A stretch of 20,012 bases of DNA. Source: UBA9988 sp964574105 (GTDB lineage: Bacteria; Patescibacteriota; Minisyncoccia; Phycocordibacterales; UBA9988). The translations under genes and the position numbers were made by a program. Within the stretch, counting starts at the first letter, position 1; each line of letters begins with the position of its first letter. This document shows positions 15,145-20,012 of this stretch, in pieces. The stretch is from positions 1-20,012 of the forward strand of contig CAZNKH010000009.1 of the NCBI GenBank assembly GCA_964574105.1, in the 5' to 3' direction. The notes below the pieces were generated by a model. The model made no database searches. It saw nothing but the letters and a program-made list of their open reading frames with translations, and was not told where the DNA came from.

Positions 15145-15158
15145 TCATATAGTATAAA
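15130..15158 (+). promoter_or_regulatory. Consensus sigma-70 promoter for the radical SAM gene
   Basis: TTGACA (15130-15135), an exact 17-base spacer and TATAAA (15153-15158). A leader of about 25 bases follows, with the SD AAAGGAG at 15179-15185 seven bases before the ATG. Confidence 0.8.
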
Positions 15159-15191
15159 GATATGAGGAAAGTACCTTGAAAGGAGAATCCC

Positions 15192-15392
15192 ATGCTTCCG
15201 TTTCCAAGCCCGAAAACAGTTTGTTTGACTGTGAATAGGAGGTGTAATCTAAATTGTGGTTGGTGTTATGTTGATAAGACGGCACAGCAGATGGCAGATA
15301 TGTCCTTCGAAGTTGCGTGCAAACTAGTCGATATTTCTATCGAAGCCGGAGCGAGAAATCTATTACTTTTTGGTGGTGAACCAACTGTCTAG
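15192..15392 (+). pseudogene. Radical SAM peptide maturase, N-terminal part up to in-frame TAG
   Basis: The first 66 codons of a 341-aa frame that continues to 16217. TVNRRCNLNCGWCY gives the CX3CX2C motif (Cys18, 22, 25) that holds the 4Fe-4S cluster used to cleave S-adenosylmethionine. LLLFGGEPTV (Gly61-Glu63) is the SAM-binding GGEP strand. The frame then hits TAG at 15390-15392, where related enzymes usually read GGEPTL followed by a short residue run. A single base change from TGG (Trp) would explain it. The start is firm: strong promoter, SD AAAGGAG and ATG. On its own this fragment cannot fold into the barrel, so the gene is either a pseudogene, read through, or carries a sequence error. 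Confidence 0.8.
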
Positions 15393-16217
15393 ACTGATCT
15401 ACTCAGTCTTAATCGGTATACGAGAGGAAGAATAAAGACTTCCTTGATTACTAATGCGATACGGTTTGCTGATCCTGGATTCTATAACGTGTATCGTCAG
15501 TACCCCAACGATCAGGTCGGAATTTCTTTAAAGGCCTCAAGCTTTAAAAAAGGGCGCGGGACATCACTTGAAAATTTCTGGGGCGAGGCTTTAATTGGTA
15601 TCAGCCGTGCATTAAAGTTTAGTCATCATACTGTGAGCTTTATGTGTGCACCGTCGGATTGCGATATCATCAAGGTCGCTAAACTGATCAGACAATTAGG
15701 TGGAAAAAGATTGCATCTCACTTTGTATGATCCTGTTTATCGTGAAGGGGAATGGATTTCAGAGTATTCTCTAGCCGAGATTAAGCAGATGATTGAAAAG
15801 ATTACAACATCATTTGCTTTTGCTGCACAAATTCTTGATGGAAACATTGGCCTGCGGTGTGGCTACCCATTATGTCTCTGGCCGAAAGAATTTATCTCCC
15901 TCCTCCGCAAATATGGACAAATTTCGACAGGATGTATGGTCTCACATCGTAGTGGTGTAGTTTTTGGTACGGACGGCTCCTTGTTTGTCTGTAACCACTT
16001 ACCTTCGTATCCGATAGGAAAGTACGGTGAAGACTTTTTAACCGCAATCCAGCTATTGGAATTTATGTGTTCAGAAAAAGCGGTATGTATGTATAACCAG
16101 CTCAACCGCTACCCAAGTTCTGTCTGTAAAGAATGTCCAGAGTTTGATTCATGTTGTGGGGGGGGTGTCCCCTCTTTTGGTCAGTGTTTTACCCAAAAGA
16201 TGTTATTCCTGAGCTGA
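15393..16217 (+). pseudogene. Radical SAM peptide maturase, remainder with SPASM-like C-terminal domain
   Basis: The continuation in the same frame after the TAG at 15390-15392; the next in-frame ATG is at about 15444. It keeps the rest of the barrel (TSLITNAIRF, VGISLKASSFKKG, HTVSFMCAPSDCD, KRLHLTLYDPVY). It ends in a Cys-rich domain: GLRCGYPLC, then GCMVSHRSGVVFGTDGSLFVC, then VCKECPEFDSCCGGG and FGQC. The G-x4-C followed by CxxCx5C matches SPASM auxiliary-cluster domains of RiPP-modifying enzymes. No further stop or frame change occurs over 275 codons, so the lesion is either recent or tolerated. No RiPP-recognition (PqqD-like) domain is seen at the N-terminus, which starts directly at the barrel. 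Confidence 0.8.
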
Positions 16218-16233
16218 TATAAAGTAGGGTGGC

Positions 16234-16261
16234 TTGCAATTTTCTGATAGTATGGTATATT
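16234..16261 (+). promoter_or_regulatory. Promoter for the candidate precursor peptide
   Basis: TTGCAA (16234-16239), a 16-base spacer and TATATT (16256-16261) with extended TG-G before it. The peptide therefore has its own promoter separate from the maturase. A small leader hairpin (GTCTG with CAGAC around TACATT) follows before the SD. Confidence 0.65.
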
Positions 16262-16314
16262 TAGAACAGAGTCTGTACATTCAGACAACTATCTAGAGAG
16301 AAGGAGGGAAGGTA

Positions 16315-16449
16315 ATGCAGCTACTCCAGCTTCACACGATGGATGAATTACCCGAAGAGCTAACGAGAGGGATTTCCTCCTCTTTGGCCGACAAATGTAT
16401 GCCTGATCCAGACGATTGTCCCAGTGATGACCCTGGTGATTACAGTTGA
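16315..16449 (+). CDS. Candidate RiPP precursor peptide (44 aa)
   Basis: A 44-codon gene directly after the radical SAM gene. It has a very strong SD (AAGGAGGG at 16301-16308) before ATG 16315, its own promoter and a strong terminator. The N-terminal part (MQLLQLHTMDELPEELTRG ...) is an amphipathic, acidic leader-like stretch. The C-terminal part, after Lys27, is CMPDPDDCPSDDPGDYS, containing both cysteines, seven Asp and four Pro. This is the layout of precursors modified by SPASM radical SAM enzymes and trimmed by M16 peptidases (compare subtilosin AlbA with AlbE/AlbF, or PqqE with PqqF). The class of modification (thioether, C-C crosslink or other) cannot be read. It could instead be an unrelated small acidic protein, but context makes a precursor more likely. 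Confidence 0.7.
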   Translation: MQLLQLHTMDELPEELTRGISSSLADKCMPDPDDCPSDDPGDYS

Positions 16450-16469
16450 TGAAGATGGGGTCACAACAG

Positions 16470-16510
16470 GAGGGGGTATTATTTTTACTTAATACCCCCT
16501 CTTTTTTATT
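16470..16510 (+). terminator. Strong terminator after the precursor gene
   Basis: GAGGGGGTATTA (16470-16481) pairs with TAATACCCCCTC (16490-16501) around an 8-base loop, followed by TTTTTTATT. It separates the precursor transcript from the M16 gene and would favour high peptide output. Confidence 0.9.
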
Positions 16511-16538
16511 GTATTTTTACTATAGATTGCACTACACT
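16509..16538 (+). promoter_or_regulatory. Promoter for the second M16 gene
   Basis: TTGTAT (16509-16514), an 18-base spacer and TACACT (16533-16538) lie just after the terminator. The ATG at 16552 follows by 13 bases without an SD, giving a very short leader. An in-frame TTG at 16543 is a less likely alternative start. Confidence 0.5.
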
Positions 16539-16551
16539 ATCATTGAATTAT

Positions 16552-17256
16552 ATGCAAACACTAGAAAAATACAGAATAGATTATCATAACGACTCACACG
16601 GAACAGTACCCCGTACCTCCTTTCAGAGAACGGGGATGCCTGTTTACATAATGAGTAGTTTTTTATGCGGTTCGCGATTTGACGTTATACCAGGAACCGC
16701 TCATTTTTTAGAACATATACTTGTCGCTGGTACAAAGAAATACCCATCAAAAAAGCAATTATCAGGTGCCCTCGAAGAGTTAGGTGGTGTATTTGGAGCT
16801 TATACTCAACAAGATTTTTTAAGAATCATCATTGATATCGCTGGACAGGAAGACCTTCCTGCCGGATTGGATATCTTAGATGAAATAGTCAATAACTCAT
16901 TGTTTGACACGCATGTTATTGAGAATGAGCGAGGTGCAATACTTTCAGAGCATTATGCAAAACAAAGCAATTCTCAGTTGTCCGTATGGGAAGTTTATCG
17001 TCGACTATTTTTTCAAGGAACTGATTATGGTCGTAGTATCATCGGCACAGAAGAATCAATAAAGACTATCACTTCCCAAGATATCGCGAATTATTACCAT
17101 AATGTTTTTCTTAAAGCTCCTGTCTTTGTAACTGCTGCAGGGGATTTTGAGCACACAGATCTTAAGGGTAAGTTAGATGCCATCTTTAATCGAGAGGTCT
17201 CTCCCGATTCTCTCCATACTCTTGAATCTTTACCAGTAATACGAGAAAAAAAATAG
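16552..17256 (+). pseudogene. M16-family zinc peptidase, N-terminal half (frame broken at A8)
   Basis: The catalytic half of an M16 peptidase. HFLEH is at residues 51-55, and the helix ENERGAILSEHYAK carries the third zinc ligand, probably Glu133, at the usual distance. It then reads EVYRRLFFQGTDYGRSIIGT and TSQDIANYYHNVFL. Residues needed for zinc chemistry are all present. After REKK the frame meets TAG at 17254, directly behind eight A's, and the rest of the protein continues in the -1 frame. Placed after a radical SAM gene and a small Cys peptide, its likely job is leader removal. It is clearly diverged from the housekeeping M16 at 5938-7206, with more AT-rich codon choice. Start chosen at ATG 16552, just after a promoter-like -10. 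Confidence 0.8.
17247..17253 (+). promoter_or_regulatory. A-AAA-AAA slippery heptamer (candidate -1 frameshift or slippage site)
   Basis: The run of eight A's at 17246-17253 is read GAA AAA AAA TAG in the upstream frame, so the last seven bases fit the X-XXY-YYZ heptamer in the correct phase, followed at once by a stop. Slipping back one base enters the frame of the C-terminal half. No obvious downstream stem-loop or upstream SD-like stimulator was found. A simple indel mutation or sequencing error in the homopolymer is equally possible. Confidence 0.5.
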
Positions 17257-17828
17257 ATCTGGAAATATATGAGGGACAGAACGTCAGTATCATTTTTGGC
17301 TTTAGGACTGATTCTTTTTCTCGTATCAATATCCCTCATCTAGATATTTTATTGAATTATCTAGCAATGGGGCGTTCCTCAGTCTTGGTTGAAGAGTTGC
17401 GTTACAAAAAAGGACTCGTCTATTCTGTTGGTGGGTATAATTACTATTCTCTGGGATTAGGAGCATGGTCAATTTCCACGAATTTTAATACCAATCATAC
17501 TCAGGAGGTCATAGCTCTTATCATTGGTGAGATAAAAAAGATACTAGCGGATGGTTTACGAGAAGAAGAGCTGACTTTTGTAAAAAACAAGATAATAAAA
17601 TCAAATCCTCGCAAAATACAGACGGCGGAAGATTGGGTTACTAACCATTCTTCAATAGCTTTTCTGGCAGACCCGGACCAATATCTTGTAACCACCTATG
17701 AGCAATCTATAATGTCTGCTTCTGCTGAAAGTATCCTTAACACTGCCCGTAAATATTTCACAAAAGACAATTGGTATTTAGCAATGTGCGGACCGGAGTC
17801 ATTAAAAAATATTACGATTGATTTTTAA
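17257..17828 (+). pseudogene. M16-family zinc peptidase, C-terminal half in the -1 frame
   Basis: In the frame one base back, the coding sequence continues without a stop from the A8 run to the TAA at 17826-17828. It reads IDLEIYEGQNVSIIFGFRTD, LDILLNYLAMGRSSVLVEEL and RYKKGLVYSVGGYNYYS. That is the M16 C-domain strand, the G-x-SSxLxEELR helix and the GLxYSV motif that helps bind substrate. A -1 shift would join both parts into a protein of about 425 aa, almost the same length as the intact 422-aa M16 in this window. As a separate gene it would start only at ATG 17352 with no SD and would lack its first strands, so an independent start is unlikely. Confidence 0.75.
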
Positions 17829-18022
17829 TTTCAAGTACGATATATCTTCTCATCATTCCTGACAGTGATACAATAAGAGATATGACATCAACACCGCAGA
17901 GACCCTTCTCGTGGATGAGCTCCAAACTAGAGGTACGGGATTTGTAGAAAATTGAATAATGTGGTATAAATGAAATAGAGCATGGCTCTTAAGAAGTTTT
18001 AAATCTCTGAGGAGAGAAAGAA
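17829..18022 (+). other. Intergenic region with a 21-codon remnant and a promoter
   Basis: Between the M16 gene and the kinase gene there is a -10-like TG-A-TACAAT (17869-17874) seven bases before ATG 17882. The frame runs 21 codons (MTSTPQRPFSWMSSKLEVRD then L) to TAG at 17947. The wording SSKLEVRD recalls the start of small SET-domain proteins, so this may be the stump of a deleted gene, but that is a weak impression. The kinase promoter and leader fill the rest. Confidence 0.35.
17942..17970 (+). promoter_or_regulatory. Promoter for the kinase gene
   Basis: TTGTAG (17942-17947), a 17-base spacer and TATAAA (17965-17970) with extended TG-G. The leader of about 45 bases holds a 5-bp hairpin (AGAGC/GCTCT at 17977-17989) and a GAGGAGA SD. 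Confidence 0.6.
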
Positions 18023-18616
18023 GTGAAGAACTTCGTCCCGTATTATCTAATCGAAGGAATAGATCTTTCAGGGAAGTCCAGTGTCATTCGAAAACTTCAC
18101 CATCTTAATCCAAGTTATACTGTCCGTCATTCATCCTTGCTAGGCAGTAATCACATCCTACAGGTTGCGAAAAAGATTGAAAAAGATGGTTCAGAATGGA
18201 TCGGACATCTTTATACAAAAGCGTTAGAATATGATCTGGGGCGTTTTTCTTGGCCGACTTCAGCAACAATTCAAGACTCTACGATTCTCTTACGATCGCT
18301 CGCGTATCACGCTGCTGCTCACTTCAGTACAATCCTTGCAAGACTGGAAACCCTAGCCTTATTGCATCCAAAATTCACAAATGTCTACATTCTTACTGCC
18401 AGCCTTGAAGAGAGGAGAATGAGACTTCGAAAGAGAATGAAAGAATCTCCAGAAAAAGTTACAGTGAATGACTTGAAGGTGATTCGTGATCCAGATTTCT
18501 TTCTGCGGATGGAAGAAGCTATGGTTAATTATGCAAGTACGCTCTTTGATCCGATCGTGATTGATACTACAAATCTGACTTTTGATGAGGTTGTGAAAAA
18601 AATCCAACTGGTCTAA
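18023..18616 (+). CDS. Thymidylate kinase-like P-loop nucleotide kinase
   Basis: A 197-aa P-loop kinase of the dTMP-kinase/deoxynucleoside-kinase group. Walker A is EGIDLSGKSS (Gly12 to Ser19), close to the FEGIDGAGKST of Tmk. The central STILLRSLAYHAAAH matches the TMPK region after the DR motif, but the DR itself is replaced by QDS. A lid-like basic stretch RRMRLRKRMKES follows YILTASLEER, where TMPKs have a LIxVxPExxLxR pattern. The true substrate may therefore not be dTMP. The GTG start at 18023 is set by a GAGGAGA SD about nine bases upstream. It has its own promoter and terminator and sits at the edge of the AT-rich peptide cluster. Confidence 0.7.
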   Translation: MKNFVPYYLIEGIDLSGKSSVIRKLHHLNPSYTVRHSSLLGSNHILQVAKKIEKDGSEWIGHLYTKALEYDLGRFSWPTSATIQDSTILLRSLAYHAAAHFSTILARLETLALLHPKFTNVYILTASLEERRMRLRKRMKESPEKVTVNDLKVIRDPDFFLRMEEAMVNYASTLFDPIVIDTTNLTFDEVVKKIQLV

Positions 18617-18623
18617 AATACCA

Positions 18624-18659
18624 ACGGCTGAATAAATATTCTTATTCAGCCGTTTTTTT
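18624..18659 (+). terminator. Rho-independent terminator after the kinase gene
   Basis: ACGGCTGAATAA (18624-18635) pairs with TTATTCAGCCGT (18642-18653) around a 6-base loop, followed by TTTTTT. Confidence 0.92.
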
Positions 18660-18678
18660 ATCAGAAAACAAACATAAG

Positions 18679-19251
18679 ATGAAAGACCATATTGAAACTG
18701 AGATGAAGTTAGAATTGAGTGCAAAAGAGTATGCGAATTGCGTCGAGATACTTTCCACGCTTGGATACCCATTAAGTAAGGAGTCATCACTCGATGATCA
18801 CTATTTTCATTTTAAAAAATTTGATGAAAAAGGATGGAACTTCACCCGTATCAGAGTGTATAACGGGACTGATTACGAGAAGACAGAAAAAACATGGTAT
18901 GTAGACGAACACGGAGAGCGGATGCGGCGCGAAGTAGAAGTGATAAGCACTGTAGATGAATTAACAAGGTTGCAAAGAGAGGGAACACATCTCTCGTTGC
19001 ATAAAATTCGTCGTGACTTTGCGGGCACACTTTTTGCCTACCCCTGCGTATTTTCTTTAGACGATCTTACTTTTTCTAATGGGCACCGATACTTTATTGA
19101 GTGTGAAATAGAAGTTCCTGAGAAAGTGAGTAATTCCATCAGGGAGGAACTAAAACAGTGGATGCTCACTAATCTCAATTTGACAGAGAGGCAAGAGGCA
19201 ATAGGGATGATGCGTCTCGCGCTCGTGCAAGCGGGATTGGAGAAGGAGTGA
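18679..19251 (+). CDS. CYTH-domain (triphosphate tunnel metalloenzyme) protein
   Basis: A 190-aa protein of the CYTH superfamily, which includes class IV adenylate cyclases, thiamine triphosphatase and inorganic triphosphatases. The defining ExExK signature lies at the N-terminus (IETEMKLEL). Later tunnel residues are visible as FTRIRVY, EKTEKTWY, MRREVEV, KIRRDF and the closing FIECEIEVPE, giving alternating charged residues on beta strands. All expected charge clusters appear, so the enzyme should be active on a triphosphate substrate, though which one is not readable. It follows the kinase gene after a terminator. No SD and no clear -10 were found for ATG 18679; transcription may come from readthrough. 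Confidence 0.85.
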   Translation: MKDHIETEMKLELSAKEYANCVEILSTLGYPLSKESSLDDHYFHFKKFDEKGWNFTRIRVYNGTDYEKTEKTWYVDEHGERMRREVEVISTVDELTRLQREGTHLSLHKIRRDFAGTLFAYPCVFSLDDLTFSNGHRYFIECEIEVPEKVSNSIREELKQWMLTNLNLTERQEAIGMMRLALVQAGLEKE

Positions 19252-19376
19252 GGATCTGGTTTTCTCGTCTAGGTTGTGAGAGTTCTCCGGTTGAGCTCCT
19301 ACCATTGTGTAGTATCAGCGTGGTCATACCCCCTTCTCTTTCAGAGAAGGGGGTATGACCGGATATGATTACCATT
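19252..19376. other. Short non-coding stretch before the assembly gap
   Basis: No gene is seen between the CYTH stop and the gap. A -10-like TG-TG-TAGTAT at about 19306-19315 precedes the long hairpin at 19322-19360 but leads to no real coding frame. Confidence 0.5.
19322..19360. repeat. Perfect 18-bp inverted repeat (hairpin)
   Basis: GGTCATACCCCCTTCTCT (19322-19339) pairs with AGAGAAGGGGGTATGACC (19343-19360) around a TTC loop. No T tract follows in either direction, so it is not a textbook terminator, though it may stop transcription from the CYTH gene. It lies 16 bases from the scaffold gap. Confidence 0.85.
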
Positions 19377-19386
19377 NNNNNNNNNN
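19377..19386. other. Assembly gap (10 N)
   Basis: Ten consecutive Ns, a scaffolding placeholder. The true distance and order across it are unknown, so the gene to the right may not directly follow the CYTH gene. Confidence 0.98.
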
Positions 19387-20012
19387 GAGCTAAATAAAAA
19401 GCAGGATTACGAGACCTATACTGATTTTCATAATTTTTCTGTCGCTGGGCGTGATTTTGGCGTATTGATTCGCGATGCCCACTCCACTATCACTGCGGAG
19501 AATAGTACACAGTACATAGACTCATTTTACGATGCTCATGCTCAAGAGTTTGCCAAAATTCTTGAGGAGACTAACAACGAGCTTGGCCAGCGATCCTCCA
19601 CATTCTTTAATTTCACTCGCCACTATTTTGGAGAGGAGAGTCACTCGCACGAGTACAAAGGTTTCCTCTCTATATTTAATTGCAATCCTCGCTTTGTGGA
19701 GGACGAGACATTCCAAGTCTACTATAAAAAAGATTTACTGGACCGCATTGAGGTCGCGTTCCACGAGGTCCTGCACTTTGTCTTCTTCAAATATCTTGAC
19801 CTGCATTTTAAGGAGGAAACTCTACATCTTAGTAAGAATGGCGGTCCATTGTGGGAACTCTCCGAAATTCTCAATGTTATTCTCCTAAACGAGCCTGAAG
19901 CGCAAGTGGTACTTGGTCGTCCTGAAGAGCTCTTCTATCCCGACTTACAAACCTCACTAGAACATCATCAAATTCTCTGGGAAAAGAGCGGTAAAGATCT
20001 GAAGGCTTTTGT
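19387..20012 (+). CDS. Fragment of a putative HExxH zinc metallopeptidase, open at both ends
   Basis: From the gap to the window end one frame is open for 208 codons with no start or stop. The central stretch IEVAFHEVLHFVFFKYLDLH contains HEVLH, the HExxH zinc signature of gluzincin-type peptidases, in a hydrophobic helix. A following GGPLWELSEILNVILLNEPE offers a candidate third Glu ligand. I do not recognise the family. Composition is acidic and Phe/Tyr-rich with no membrane segment in the visible part. Because the protein starts in the gap, neither the N-terminus nor any signal peptide can be judged. Confidence 0.6.

Noticed and set aside
17352..17828. C-terminal M16 half as an independent small gene
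   Set aside because: It lacks an SD and the first strands of the domain, and the same frame is open back to the A8 run, so a split single gene is the better reading.
1..20012. UGA recoding as in Gracilibacteria/SR1
   Set aside because: TGA ends several genes exactly where the next begins (ATGA overlaps at 4602 and 8283), and in-frame TGA is not seen inside the conserved proteins.
1..20012. tRNA or rRNA genes, CRISPR arrays and transposase genes
   Set aside because: None was seen: no cloverleaf-like or rRNA-like segments, no regularly spaced repeats and no transposase motifs. This was by eye, so a very diverged RNA gene could be missed.

Overview
The window most resembles a chromosomal contig of a Patescibacteria/CPR bacterium, probably Parcubacteria-like. 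This is inferred from the compact layout, short housekeeping proteins (S18 of 66 aa, RecO of 202 aa), many start codons without Shine-Dalgarno (SD) sites, the type of IleRS, and the single-pass Ig-like surface protein within a run of tRNA synthetase genes. TGA, TAA and TAG all act as stops in the housekeeping genes, so the genetic code looks standard. A run of ten Ns at 19377-19386 marks a scaffold gap.

Region 1 (1-11685) is a dense co-directional housekeeping block on the + strand: ileS (3' part, with a histidine-phosphatase domain embedded in it), recO, a membrane-anchored Ig-like repeat protein, glyS, an M16 zinc peptidase, an AI-2E-family membrane protein, metG, tatD, then rpsF-ssb-rpsR. 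Genes overlap by 1-4 bases or lie a few bases apart. Where a gap exists, an extended -10 box usually sits 6-10 bases before the ATG and no SD is visible, which suggests leaderless mRNAs.

Region 2 (11686-14856) holds two single-gene cassettes (an orphan 136-aa protein and an EamA-like transporter), each with its own promoter, strong SD and hairpin terminator. They are followed by a small Cys-rich single-pass protein and, converging on it, a PurD-like ATP-grasp gene on the - strand.

Region 3 (about 14857-18022) looks more AT-rich and is the most interesting part. It contains a radical SAM/SPASM-like maturase, a 44-aa Cys/Asp/Pro-rich candidate precursor peptide with its own promoter, SD and terminator, and an M16 peptidase. 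Together these look like a small RiPP (ribosomally made, post-translationally modified peptide) pathway. The maturase is interrupted by an in-frame TAG at codon 67. The M16 gene is interrupted by a frame change at an A8 run that forms a perfect -1 slippery heptamer directly before a TAG. The precursor is intact. A second Cys/Asp-rich coding remnant lies on the opposite strand upstream of the maturase. The cluster is either decaying or uses recoding or phase variation.

Region 4 (18023-20012) has a thymidylate-kinase-like P-loop kinase, a CYTH-domain protein, a perfect 18-bp hairpin next to the scaffold gap, and after the gap a fragment of a protein with an HEVLH zinc-protease motif, open to the window end.
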